Assembly (NCBI RefSeq): GCF_001908185.1
Contig: NZ_LGHM01000125.1
Location: forward strand, 1-64,000
DNA from: Bradyrhizobium sp. AS23.2
GTDB taxonomy: Bacteria > Pseudomonadota > Alphaproteobacteria > Rhizobiales > Xanthobacteraceae
Length of the DNA: 64,000 nt
Direction: 5' to 3'
Position numbers and translations under genes: made by a program. This document shows positions 26,436 to 34,737 of this stretch, piece after piece (within the stretch, counting starts at the first letter, position 1; the number at the start of each line of letters is the position of its first letter). The notes beneath the pieces are model-generated. The model saw only the letters and a program-made list of their open reading frames with translations. It did no database searches and was not told the origin of the DNA.

Positions 26436-26696
26436 ATGCACCATTATGCCAGCCAACTTATTGACCTGTTACTGGTGCTTGTCGGCGCGTGGATGGTGCC
26501 AGCCACCATTTTTGCTATCTATGCCTATTTCGCCGGTCTTAGGAATCCGATCACCGAATCGGTCTTTGGACGTGCAATCATCATTTCCTTGTTCATCATA
26601 ACCACGTCGATTTGGCTCCCGATCATTGTGGCCGCCATAGTCCTATCGCTGATCGGACATTTGTGGTCCCGCTTGAGGGTAAGACCACGCAAGTAG
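26436..26696 (+). CDS. Small two-helix membrane protein
   Basis: 86 residues with two strong transmembrane helices (LLLVLVGAWMVPATIFAIYA, and IIISLFIITTSIWLPIIVAA plus following residues) and a basic C-terminus (RLRVRPRK). AGGAGG lies 8 bases before ATG 26436, strong support for translation. I do not recognise a family. It lies 76 bp upstream of the small cysteine-rich exported protein. Confidence 0.65.
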   Translation: MHHYASQLIDLLLVLVGAWMVPATIFAIYAYFAGLRNPITESVFGRAIIISLFIITTSIWLPIIVAAIVLSLIGHLWSRLRVRPRK

Positions 26697-26771
26697 CCAG
26701 ATATTGCGAGAGGCAAAAAGGTGGTGTCGAATAGCGGCACCTCAGCAAAAACAGAAAAGGGAAGCAAAGTG

Positions 26772-27059
26772 ATGCCCGCGTTTCTCTTGGTTCTGACGAT
26801 AGCTGCAATCAATATTATAACAATCGCCGCGGCTGCAGATTGGCGACCGCAATTTCTCTTAGCGTGCCGAAGCGGTTGCACTCAGCAAGGTGGTTTTTCA
26901 ACAGACGCTTGCTTGCAAATTTGCAACTGCATGGCCTCGGAGATTGAAGCGAATTTTGATAACGAGACTCTCGGCTCCGTTGCTACCCCAAGCGCTGAGC
27001 AACTACGTCGGACCAACGAAATCAGAGTCCTCTGCGTCCGTCGAATACTAGGGGGCTAG
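26772..27059 (+). CDS. Small exported cysteine-rich protein
   Basis: 95 residues from ATG 26772: a signal peptide (AFLLVLTIAAINIITIAAAA) and a mature chain with six cysteines in the pattern LACRSGC ... ACLQICNC ... LCV. A longer frame from 26721 places the signal peptide internally and is less likely. The spacing suggests disulphide bonding or metal binding in the periplasm. No family is recognised. Confidence 0.55.
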   Translation: MPAFLLVLTIAAINIITIAAAADWRPQFLLACRSGCTQQGGFSTDACLQICNCMASEIEANFDNETLGSVATPSAEQLRRTNEIRVLCVRRILGG

Positions 27060-27330
27060 GTGTTTAGTCCCGGCAGTTCGCAGATCGGCGATATGAAGAA
27101 GCCGCGTGGGGATGTCGCACACCCGCTCTAAGTTCCCGTTCAGTTTGGAATTATGAGGAAATGTGTTTTGCACGTGGAAGAGGATGACAAACGCGCCTCG
27201 CCCATCATCTTCGCAATATATTCCCGACCGCCGCTGGTCACCGCGGGAGAAGCGCGTGACTGCGATCGCTACCTCACCGCATAAACGATCGACGGCTCCC
27301 GGATCTGCCCCCGATCTGCCGCTACGAGGT
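27060..27330. other. Intergenic stretch without a supported gene
   Basis: No frame here has a domain or convincing translation start. The segment leads into the right copy of the 160-bp repeat. Confidence 0.4.
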
Positions 27331-27490
27331 GTGACGGGAGGTTATCGATCCGCGCGCTCTTCGGTCGGACGCCCCGCTCGTATGGCCTGATGCTCTGCTC
27401 AATTTTGACACGTCGGGCAAAACACTGGCAGAATGGCATCATCGAAGATCCGCAACACCCGCATGGAGCAATCCGTCGCGGTTTTTTCAT
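27331..27490. repeat. Dispersed ~160-bp repeat, copy B
   Basis: Same-orientation counterpart of 21089-21246, ending in the same GGAGCAATCCGTCGCGG and T-rich tail. It separates the small-gene mosaic from the arsenic island and lies just past the stop codon of the second MFS gene, where its hairpin and T-tract could act as a terminator. Confidence 0.85.
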
Positions 27491-27505
27491 GCCAGAGCAC
27501 TTGTC

Positions 27506-28744
27506 TCACTTTGGATTGATGCCCGACAGACGCGCCTGCGCCCGGATCCCGCGCGCCCACAGCAGCGCCAACGGTCCCAGCAGGATCCCGGCCGCGAGAA
27601 CGATGAACACCAGCAGCCAGCCGTTCGCGCTCTGCGGTCCGCCCGCGATGTCGAGCGCGGCGCCCGTACCCACGGCACCAATCGTTGAGAGGGCGAAGCC
27701 AACGGTGGAGTGCAGGGCCAGAGTTGCACCACGATGCTCGGAGACGGCCGCAGCGGACATGCCGGCAGTCAACGCGCCGGAATCGGCCGGCACCGTGAGG
27801 CCATAGACCATCAGCAGCAGCGCGAGCACCCATGCAGGGGCCGTTGCGTTAAGGCCGATGACAATCGCGACGCAGGCCGAAGCAATCATCACAATCGTGA
27901 TTGCCCGATGTCGTCCGAATTTCAGCGCGGCCTCGTTGCCGAGGATGCTCGCCGGCATCGAGATCACCGCGAAGCAGAAGCTCATCAGCACAGGCGTCAA
28001 CCAGGACGGCGCGCCTTGATGTGCAACGACAAAGGTCCAGAATCCCACCAGCCAGGTGCGGATGCCGTAGAGCTCGAAGCAGTGAGCGCCGTAACCGAAG
28101 ATGTAGCCGAGAGCCTCGCGGTTGTCGAAGACAGGCCCGAAGTTCAACAGGTGCCCTGCTTTCGGAGTGGGGCGACGGCCCTCGATCAGAAGACACGCGA
28201 TCACCATCGCGATGGGACCGATGCCCGTTACATAGAAAGCGGCCCGCCACCCCCAGCGATCGGCGACGACTTGCGCGACCAGGAACGACAGGCCGACGCC
28301 TACCGAGAAGCTCGACGTGTACAGCGTCACCGCCCGCGAGGTGTCACCCGCAGGCAATCGATCCGTCAGCGCCTTCAATCCCGGCATGTAGGCGCCAGCA
28401 AACCCCAATCCTGCAAGCGACCAGATCATCATCCCCGACCAGAACCCCTGTGCGAAGATGCCAAACGCTGAGGTCGCAAGTCCGCTGACGATAGAGCCGC
28501 ACAGGAGCACGATCCGCGCATCGATGCGGTCGGTCAACGTCGTCAGCACGGGCACTGCCAGCATGTAGCCGAATGCGTAGCCGCTCGCCATCAGTCCGCC
28601 TTCGGCGGCGGAAAGCCCCCACTCCGGCATCAGGTGCTGCGCCAAATTCGCGGAAAGCGTGACATGCGGCAGCAGATTGCCGACCTGGCCGATGCACATG
28701 ACCACAATCAGCGGCCAGCCGCTCAAGCTACGAATGCCCCCCAT
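27506..28744 (-). CDS. MFS transporter, last gene of the leftward arsenic operon
   Basis: 412 residues with about 12 membrane helices and the typical helix 2-3 loop region (VLTTLTDRIDARIVLLCGS). ATG 28744 follows a G6-rich ribosome binding site. It is the fourth gene behind a divergent arsR, after the flavoprotein and another MFS gene, with 11 bp between the two carriers. Two consecutive single-subunit carriers in an ars operon suggest export of distinct arsenic or organoarsenic species, or of a conjugate. That is inference from position; nothing in the sequence fixes the substrate. Confidence 0.85.
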   Translation of the reverse strand: MGGIRSLSGWPLIVVMCIGQVGNLLPHVTLSANLAQHLMPEWGLSAAEGGLMASGYAFGYMLAVPVLTTLTDRIDARIVLLCGSIVSGLATSAFGIFAQGFWSGMMIWSLAGLGFAGAYMPGLKALTDRLPAGDTSRAVTLYTSSFSVGVGLSFLVAQVVADRWGWRAAFYVTGIGPIAMVIACLLIEGRRPTPKAGHLLNFGPVFDNREALGYIFGYGAHCFELYGIRTWLVGFWTFVVAHQGAPSWLTPVLMSFCFAVISMPASILGNEAALKFGRHRAITIVMIASACVAIVIGLNATAPAWVLALLLMVYGLTVPADSGALTAGMSAAAVSEHRGATLALHSTVGFALSTIGAVGTGAALDIAGGPQSANGWLLVFIVLAAGILLGPLALLWARGIRAQARLSGINPK

Positions 28745-28755
28745 CGGGTGCCCCC

Positions 28756-29943
28756 CTATGTTGTCTGTTCCGCACGAAGCAGCAGAAGCGCGAAGAATGC
28801 GGAGATCGAGGCCAGCGCGCTGATCCACAGCGCGTTGCTGCCGAAATGTTCCACCATCAATCCCAGTGCAAGCGGCGCGAAGGCACCTGTTGCCCGGGAG
28901 GGTAGCGAGATCATGCCGACACGTCTGCCGAATCCTGCCGGCCCAAAGAGCGCCAATGGGAGCGTCCCACGGGCAATGGTGATGATGCCGTTGCCCGCTC
29001 CATACAGTACCGTGAAGGCTGACGCGAGGAAGGGTCCGCCCGCGACCAGAGCAACGACACCGATTGGATTCATGAGCATGGCCAGCCTCGCCGAAACAAG
29101 CGGATGAAACCGGCCGAGCCATCCCGCTTCCAGAAGGCGCGCGCCGACTTGAGCAGGTCCAACCAACGCTCCCGCGAGCAAAGCCTGCGCCGGTGTCGCG
29201 CCGAACGCCACCAGCATGGTCGGCAGAATTGCCGAGATTCCCGAGCTGACGAAGCTTGCTGCCGCAAACATGTAAGCCAGCAGCACCATTGCGAAGGTCT
29301 CGCTCTGGCGTCCGGATCGTTGGCTCGAGCCCCTGTTCAGTTGGGACTCCTGGTCCAACGGAGCGGCACGCGGCAGCGAGAGATTGAGTGGCAATGCAAG
29401 GCCGATATGGATCGCAGCCCACACCTGGCAGGCTACGCGCCAGCCGTATTCCGAAGCGAGCCAGGTTGTGAGGGGCCAACCGAGAGTGCTGGCGAAACCG
29501 GCGATCAGGGTGATGCCGGTGATGGTTCTTCGCGCATCGGTACCGTAGACGCGGGCCAGCGTCGCGAAGGCCGCTTCATAGAGGCCCATGCCCATGCCGA
29601 TCCCAAGCAATATCCAGGCTGCGATCAGCACCGCCACGCCGTGGGCCATAGACAGTAGGAGCAGGCCTGCCACAAAGACGAGGTTCGAGATGGCAAGCAG
29701 ACTGCGCCCTCCGAACGTATCGATGGCATGCCCGACTCGTGGGCCAAGCAGCCCGGAGATGACGAGTGCTCCTGACAGCGCCCCGAACACGTATGTCGGC
29801 GCAAGACCGAGATCGCGCGCAATCGGCGCAGCCAGGATGGCAGGGAGATAGTAGCTCGACGCCCACGCAACGGTCTGCGCGGTGCCGAGCGCAAATACGA
29901 CAGCGAGCGGACCCGCAGGCTGGCCCGCAGTAACTTGCCTCAT
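28756..29943 (-). CDS. MFS transporter coupled to the arsenic-island flavoprotein
   Basis: 395 residues from ATG 29943, with about 12 membrane helices and motifs GPRVGHAIDTFGGRSLLAIS (helix 2-3 loop) and ATLARVYGTDARR. The start codon overlaps the stop of the flavoprotein gene (ATGA), so the two are translationally coupled. The position recalls MFS arsenic carriers such as ArsK or ArsJ, but the sequence alone does not identify it as either. The second MFS gene follows after 11 bp. Confidence 0.85.
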   Translation of the reverse strand: MRQVTAGQPAGPLAVVFALGTAQTVAWASSYYLPAILAAPIARDLGLAPTYVFGALSGALVISGLLGPRVGHAIDTFGGRSLLAISNLVFVAGLLLLSMAHGVAVLIAAWILLGIGMGMGLYEAAFATLARVYGTDARRTITGITLIAGFASTLGWPLTTWLASEYGWRVACQVWAAIHIGLALPLNLSLPRAAPLDQESQLNRGSSQRSGRQSETFAMVLLAYMFAAASFVSSGISAILPTMLVAFGATPAQALLAGALVGPAQVGARLLEAGWLGRFHPLVSARLAMLMNPIGVVALVAGGPFLASAFTVLYGAGNGIITIARGTLPLALFGPAGFGRRVGMISLPSRATGAFAPLALGLMVEHFGSNALWISALASISAFFALLLLRAEQTT

Positions 29944-31304
29944 GAGCAACCACACCCGGCGCTACCTGCCTTCCTCGCCGTTTCGTCGGCAGCACAGCAG
30001 GTCGACGGCTCGTCCTTCGCCGGGCCGCCGCAGCATCCCGCGGCGCCGGCTGACTCGACTCCACCGCGCGTGCAAACGCCGGTTTCCGGCAGCACGAGCT
30101 CGACCCGTGCCGCGGCCTCCTTGTCGCCCGCGATGTCGGCAACGATCGAGCGGACCTGCTCGTATCCGGTCATCATCAGGAAGGTCGGAGCACGACCGTA
30201 GGATTTCATGCCGGCCAGATAGAATCCCGGCTCGTCGTGCGCGAGTTCGCGAGCGCCGTGAGGACGGACCGTCCCGCAGCTATGTTCGTTGGGATCGATG
30301 AGCGGCGCGAGCGCGACGGGCGCCTCGATCGCCGGATCGAGCCGAAGCCGCAGTTCGGACAGGAACGAAAGATCGGGACGGAAACCGGTCGAGACGACCA
30401 ACTCATCCGCAACCACACTCCGCGCACCGCAGCAGGCGCCAGCTGAAATCTTGAGGCGACCTTCGGAGTCCGAGAGGTGAGTGACACCGAATCCAGTCTC
30501 TACCCTGATCTTCCCGGCAGCCACGAGCGCGGCGAAGGTCGTGCCCAGCTCGCCGCGCGCGGCAAGCTTGTCATTGCTGCCGCCGCCAAATGCCTTCGCG
30601 GGATCGGCGCCGCGCAACAGCCAGATGGGCTGTGTACCGGGAACCTCGTCGGCGAGCTGCACGAGATCGATCAGCGTGCCCACCGCGGAATGGCCGGCAC
30701 CGAGCACAGCAACGATCTTGCCGGCATATCTGTCGCGATCGGCGCCCCGCACATCCGGCATGCCATAGGCGATGCGATCGGCACGCCCTCGTTCACCGAT
30801 CGCGGGCAAGCCGTTGCTGCCGGCCGGATTGGGAGAGAACCACGTGCCGGACACGTCGATCACGGCATCGGCGCGCAGCACCTCAGGGCCCTTGCCATTC
30901 TGATACCGGATTTCGAAGGGCGCTTGCTCCCGGCCCTTTGTTTTCGCCTTGTCGAAGCCGGCGCGGCTGATGGCCGTGACGCGGCTGGACGTCCGGACCG
31001 TCTCGCGCAGCGGCGTTCGCGTTGCGAGCGGAGCGAGATATCGGTCGATCAGTTCGCCGCCGGTTGGATAGGACTGAGGGTCCGGCGAATTCCATCCCGT
31101 CGGCGCGAGCAGGCGCAGCGCGGCCTTGTCGACGTTGTACTCCCACGGCGAGAAGAGCTGGACGTGCTGCCACTGACGAACTGCGCTTGCCGCTTCCGGT
31201 CCGGCCTCAAGCACGATCGGCGACATGCCGCGTTCGAGCACGTGCGCTGCCGCTGCGAGACCGACAGGACCCGCCCCGATGATGGCCACCGTTTTCTCGT
31301 TCAA
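29940..31304 (-). CDS. FAD/NAD(P)-dependent flavoprotein with Cys-rich tail (ArsO-like)
   Basis: 454 residues. The N-terminal Rossmann FAD motif (VAIIGAGPVGLAAAAHVLERG, first residues) and an internal NAD(P) motif (IVAVLGAGHSAVGTLIDLV, about 195-213) are those of flavin-containing monooxygenase-like enzymes. Such genes recur in arsenic operons under the name ArsO without a proven reaction. The last 45 residues carry a Cys-rich tail (CTRGG ... CCGG ... STCC ... GCGCS), well suited to bind As(III) or another soft metal. The probable start is TTG 31304 with GGAGAAG close upstream. It lies 50 bp after arsR and overlaps the MFS gene by 4 bp. Confidence 0.85.
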   Translation of the reverse strand: MNEKTVAIIGAGPVGLAAAAHVLERGMSPIVLEAGPEAASAVRQWQHVQLFSPWEYNVDKAALRLLAPTGWNSPDPQSYPTGGELIDRYLAPLATRTPLRETVRTSSRVTAISRAGFDKAKTKGREQAPFEIRYQNGKGPEVLRADAVIDVSGTWFSPNPAGSNGLPAIGERGRADRIAYGMPDVRGADRDRYAGKIVAVLGAGHSAVGTLIDLVQLADEVPGTQPIWLLRGADPAKAFGGGSNDKLAARGELGTTFAALVAAGKIRVETGFGVTHLSDSEGRLKISAGACCGARSVVADELVVSTGFRPDLSFLSELRLRLDPAIEAPVALAPLIDPNEHSCGTVRPHGARELAHDEPGFYLAGMKSYGRAPTFLMMTGYEQVRSIVADIAGDKEAAARVELVLPETGVCTRGGVESAGAAGCCGGPAKDEPSTCCAADETARKAGSAGCGCS

Positions 31305-31354
31305 TCCGCTTCTCCGATCGTTCTAGAATCACCGAACGATAGCGACAAAAAAAA

Positions 31355-31672
31355 TCAAGCCGCCGTTTGCGCATCCTTGCATCCGACCTCGTCCGCACAG
31401 CACTCCGCGACCAGGAAATCGACCAGCCCCTGCATCGCGTCGTAGTTCGCGTGGCAGACCAGGCTCGTGGATTCCCGGACCTGACTGACGAGCCCGACCG
31501 AAACCAAAGTCTTGATGTGATGGGACAGCGTCGATGCGGGGATCTTCAGCTTTTCCTGCAGGCGGCCGACCGGCATGCCCGAGCGCCCAGCCCGGACCAA
31601 TGCTCGATAGATCTGCAGTCGTGTCCGGTTACCCAGGGCTTCCAGGCGTGCTGCTGCGTCGTCGATCTTCAT
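31355..31672 (-). CDS. arsR: ArsR-family repressor with C-terminal CC-X5-C sensor
   Basis: 105 residues from ATG 31672. The winged-helix domain is clear (LEALGNRTRLQIYRALVRAG, then IPASTLSHHIKTLVSVGLVS). The C-terminus ends AECCADEVGC, a CC-X5-C triad spaced like the As(III) site of the Acidithiobacillus ferrooxidans ArsR rather than the helix-3 CxCx type. It is first in the leftward operon with the flavoprotein and two MFS genes, and is divergent from a second arsR across a 122-bp region that holds two palindromes. Confidence 0.92.
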   Translation of the reverse strand: MKIDDAAARLEALGNRTRLQIYRALVRAGRSGMPVGRLQEKLKIPASTLSHHIKTLVSVGLVSQVRESTSLVCHANYDAMQGLVDFLVAECCADEVGCKDAQTAA

Positions 31673-31794
31673 GATCGGAACAGGATGCGCCCTCTCCCGC
31701 CAGCTGTCAATCGTATTTCTAGAATATTCGAAATATACTCCCGAGGTGGGTTTTCGGATTGACGCCCGCCCCACAATTCCATAACTCTGGATAT
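31673..31794. promoter_or_regulatory. Divergent arsenic promoter region with two palindromes
   Basis: This 122-bp space between the two divergent arsR genes contains an AT-rich imperfect palindrome at 31713-31738 (GTATTTC ... GAAATATAC around TAGAATATTC). A second inverted repeat at 31779-31798 (CCATA-N10-TATGG) overlaps the start codon of the rightward arsR. Each is a plausible operator for one of the two repressors. Confidence 0.6.
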
Positions 31795-32169
31795 ATGGAA
31801 ACAGAAGAAGCCGTCATGGCGCTTGCCGCCCTGTCCCAACCGACCCGTCTGGAGGCCTTCCGGACGCTGGTTAGACACGAGCCTGATGGCCTTGCGGCCG
31901 GAGACCTCGCCCGCCTGTTGGAAGTTCCGCCCAATACGCTCTCGGCTCATCTGTCGATCTTGACGCGCGCGCGTCTGGTGACATCCGAGCGGCGCAGCCG
32001 TTCGATTGTCTATCGCGCCAATCTCGCAGAATTTCGGGATGTCGCTGTGTTCCTCCTGCGCGATTGCTGCGGTGGACGGCCCGAAGTTTGCGAGCCTGTG
32101 GTTCAAAGCCTGCAATCCTGCTGCTCTCCAAAGCGAAAGGAGCGAAGCCGTGTCCGATCACAAGTTTAA
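31795..32169 (+). CDS. arsR: ArsR-family repressor, rightward arsenic operon
   Basis: 124 residues from ATG 31795. The winged helix is clear (LAALSQPTRLEAFRTLVRHE and VPPNTLSAHLSILTRARLVT). The C-terminal region has DCCGGRPEVCEP (CC-X6-C) and then SCCSPKRK, so several soft-metal ligands are available. It differs from the neighbouring arsR in spacing and is not a close copy. Its end overlaps the arsenate reductase start (GTG 32150) by 20 bp, so the rightward genes form a tight operon with it as first gene. Confidence 0.92.
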   Translation: METEEAVMALAALSQPTRLEAFRTLVRHEPDGLAAGDLARLLEVPPNTLSAHLSILTRARLVTSERRSRSIVYRANLAEFRDVAVFLLRDCCGGRPEVCEPVVQSLQSCCSPKRKERSRVRSQV

Positions 32170-32677
32170 CGTCTTGTTCCTGTGTACCGGCAACTCGGCG
32201 AGGTCAATTCTCGCAGAGTCGATCCTGCGGAAGGACGGCGCCAGCCGCTTTCAGGCGTTCTCGGCAGGGAGCACACCGAAAGGTACGGTGCACCCACTGG
32301 CCCTGCGCACGCTGGAAACCTCGGATTACCCTATCGACGGAATGCGCTCGAAGAGCTGGTTGGAGTTCGCTTCCGCCGATGCGCCCGTGATGGATTTTGT
32401 CTTCACTGTTTGCGACAACGCTGCCGGTGAAGCCTGTCCGATATGGCCGGGCCAACCGATGACTGCGCACTGGGGCATCGAGGACCCCGCCGCGGTAGAA
32501 GGCTCAGAGCTGGAAAAACAAGCGGCGTTCATCACCGCATTCCGCTATTTGCGAAATCGGATTGATACCTTCGTGAACCTCCCGCTGAGGAGCATCGACA
32601 AGCTCTCGCTCGGCACCAGGCTGCGCGAGATCGGCCGCTCCGAAGGTGCGACGTCCAGCAGAGACGACGTGGCATGA
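32150..32677 (+). CDS. arsC: Arsenate reductase, low-molecular-weight phosphatase fold
   Basis: 175 residues from GTG 32150, with AAAGGAG 7 bases upstream. The P-loop LFLCTGNSARS gives CX5R with nucleophile C12. Two further cysteines lie in VCDNAAGEACPIWPG, placed as in thioredoxin-linked ArsC enzymes of the Staphylococcus/Bacillus type. The enzyme reduces arsenate to arsenite in the cytosol, which the adjacent Acr3 exports. The stop overlaps the acr3 start (ATGA). Confidence 0.92.
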   Translation: MSDHKFNVLFLCTGNSARSILAESILRKDGASRFQAFSAGSTPKGTVHPLALRTLETSDYPIDGMRSKSWLEFASADAPVMDFVFTVCDNAAGEACPIWPGQPMTAHWGIEDPAAVEGSELEKQAAFITAFRYLRNRIDTFVNLPLRSIDKLSLGTRLREIGRSEGATSSRDDVA

Positions 32678-33735
32678 CGATGGGTATTTTCGAACGATAC
32701 CTCACTCTGTGGGTTGCGCTTTGCATTGTCGCCGGCGTGGCACTCGGGCACGTCATGCCCAGTTTCTTCGGCGCGATCGCAGCCGCTGAGGTCGCCAAGG
32801 TCAACCTGCCGGTAGCGATGCTGATCTGGCTCATGATCGTGCCTATGTTGCTGAAGATAGATTTCGGCTCACTGGGCCAGGTGCGGGAGCATTGGCGCGG
32901 CGTCGGTGTCACCCTTTTTATCAATTGGGCCGTGAAGCCGTTCTCGATGGCGCTGCTGGGCTCTTTCTTCATCGGTCACCTCTTCGCACCGTGGCTACCG
33001 TCTGGCCAGATCCCGTCTTACATCGCTGGCTTGATTCTACTCGCGGCCGCGCCCTGCACCGCGATGGTGTTCGTGTGGTCCAACCTGTGCGAGGGAGAGC
33101 CCCACTACACCCTGAGCCAAGTCGCGCTGAACGATGTGATCATGGTTTTCCTGTTCGCGCCGCTCGTGGGGTTGCTGCTCGGAGTTGCGTCGATCAGCGT
33201 CCCCTGGGACACGCTGCTACTCTCCGTTCTGCTCTACATCGTAGTCCCGGTGATCGTCGCACAGTTGTGGCGCAAGATGCTGCTGCGAAGGGGCGACGAC
33301 GGTTTCGACCGCGTCATGCGAATGCTGCAGCCTCTTTCGCTTGTTGCGCTTCTCGCAACATTGGTTCTGCTCTTCGGCTTCCAGGGAGAGCAGATCGTCA
33401 GGCAGCCGAGCGTCATTGCCATTCTCGCCGTGCCGATTCTTGTCCAAGTCTACTTCAATGCGGGCTTGGCGTACTGGCTGAGCCGACGGTTGGGCGTGGC
33501 GTGGTGTGTCGCCGCTCCAGCCGCACTCATTGGTGCGAGCAACTTCTTCGAGCTGGCGGTCGCCGCCGCGATCAGCTTGTTCGGCCTGGACTCCGGCGCT
33601 GCGCTGGCGACGGTGGTCGGCGTCCTTGTCGAAGTACCGGTGATGCTGTCCGTCGTCCGCATCGTCAAGGCGACCCGGGGCTGGTACGAAGCGGGCGCCG
33701 GCAAAGTCCCGACGGCCTTGGAGACCAGCCAATGA
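32674..33735 (+). CDS. acr3: Arsenite efflux permease, ACR3 family
   Basis: 353 residues with about ten membrane helices and the ACR3 signature LILLAAAPCTAMVFVWSNL, including the essential cysteine (C128). GASNFFELAVA lies in a later helix. ACR3 proteins export As(III) from the cytosol. The gene is translationally coupled to the upstream arsC. A second arsC follows after 195 bp; that gap contains no gene. Confidence 0.95.
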   Translation: MTMGIFERYLTLWVALCIVAGVALGHVMPSFFGAIAAAEVAKVNLPVAMLIWLMIVPMLLKIDFGSLGQVREHWRGVGVTLFINWAVKPFSMALLGSFFIGHLFAPWLPSGQIPSYIAGLILLAAAPCTAMVFVWSNLCEGEPHYTLSQVALNDVIMVFLFAPLVGLLLGVASISVPWDTLLLSVLLYIVVPVIVAQLWRKMLLRRGDDGFDRVMRMLQPLSLVALLATLVLLFGFQGEQIVRQPSVIAILAVPILVQVYFNAGLAYWLSRRLGVAWCVAAPAALIGASNFFELAVAAAISLFGLDSGAALATVVGVLVEVPVMLSVVRIVKATRGWYEAGAGKVPTALETSQ

Positions 33736-33930
33736 GGCACCATCTGCCGGCAACCGTGTGCGGCGGGGCCTGCAGAGACGCCGCAATATCCGATGCATTA
33801 GATGACGGCCGTGATCACGCACGGTCGGTCTCGCCAGGTTCTGCGGAGCCATCGCTGGCCTGCTGTTGATATGAACTACTATCAGTCGTGCCGATGGGCA
33901 CGGCTAAGCTACCGTCGCGGAGACCCGATC

Positions 33931-34332
33931 ATGACCCTCACGATCTATCACAACCCTGACTGCGGTACCTCGCGCAACACGCTCGCGATGATCCGGCAGA
34001 GCGGCGTCGAGCCTGTTGTCATCGAGTATCTGAAGACGCCGCCTTCCCGCGAAAGACTGGTCGAGCTCATCAAGGCCATGGGTATCCCCGTCCGCGCGCT
34101 GCTGCGGGAGAAAGGCACGCCCTTTCGCGACCTCGGCCTCGACGATCCAAAATGGTCCGATGACGAGCTGATCGATCAGATGCTAGCGCATCCCATCCTC
34201 ATCAACCGCCCGATCGTGGAGACGCCAAAGGGCACGCGGTTGTGCCGGCCCTCGGAGGCGGTCATCGATCTTCTGAGCAATCCCATCGGCAGATTCGTGA
34301 AGGAGGACGGCGAGGTGGTCGAAACGCGATAG
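33931..34332 (+). CDS. arsC: Arsenate reductase, glutaredoxin-dependent type
   Basis: 133 residues from ATG 33931 (MTLTIYHNPDCGTSRNTLAM), with catalytic C11 in the CGTSRNT motif and RLCRPSEAVIDLL near the C-terminus. This is the thioredoxin-fold ArsC of the Escherichia coli plasmid R773 type, unrelated to the phosphatase-fold ArsC upstream. Together they give the locus two enzymes for the same step with different electron donors (glutaredoxin and thioredoxin systems). Confidence 0.93.
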   Translation: MTLTIYHNPDCGTSRNTLAMIRQSGVEPVVIEYLKTPPSRERLVELIKAMGIPVRALLREKGTPFRDLGLDDPKWSDDELIDQMLAHPILINRPIVETPKGTRLCRPSEAVIDLLSNPIGRFVKEDGEVVETR

Positions 34333-34560
34333 GTTCGCATCGTTCGCTGCCTGGTCTCATCTGCCAATCTAACGCCGACGTTCAAGCGCCCCCCCGGCTC
34401 GATCGCCGCCTTCGGAGAAACGACGGAATCACGGACGAACATTGCGATGCTCGCACCCCAGACGAGTATCCGGCTCAACCGAGAATGAAGCCCGGAACTT
34501 CTTCCGCGTACTTCGCGAATCCTTGTTTGGAAACGATACGCTCCGGCCAGCGTGACCATT

Positions 34561-34574
34561 TTGACCCAAGTCAA
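34561..34574. promoter_or_regulatory. FixK/FNR-type box, distal
   Basis: TTGACCCAAGTCAA fits TTGA-N6-TCAA. It is the exact reverse complement of the proximal box at 34675-34688, which makes a chance origin less likely. Confidence 0.6.
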
Positions 34575-34674
34575 GCGTGCGCCGCCCAGCGTTCAATCCG
34601 GCAGTCCGGCCGCGAGACCAAATCAACAGGTGTGGCGGCGAGGATCATGACTGATTGACGCAGCGCAACACCAA

Positions 34675-34688
34675 TTGACTTGGGTCAA
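34675..34688. promoter_or_regulatory. FixK/FNR-type box, proximal to the RND operon
   Basis: TTGACTTGGGTCAA fits TTGA-N6-TCAA, centred about 56 bp upstream of the likely start codon at 34738. Activation from -41.5 would need a transcript starting about 34723, leaving a very short leader. The site could also repress. Confidence 0.6.
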
Positions 34689-34737
34689 TACCTTCAACAT
34701 CACCAAGCCTATCTAGGCCGATAGATCATCTTCGGTG

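Larger units (their letters stand above)
34333..34737. other. Intergenic control region of the RND operon
   Basis: This 405-bp stretch has no supported gene. It contains two 14-bp FixK/FNR-type boxes listed separately and a C7 run near 34390. The boxes are exact reverse complements of each other, 114 bp apart. Confidence 0.5.
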
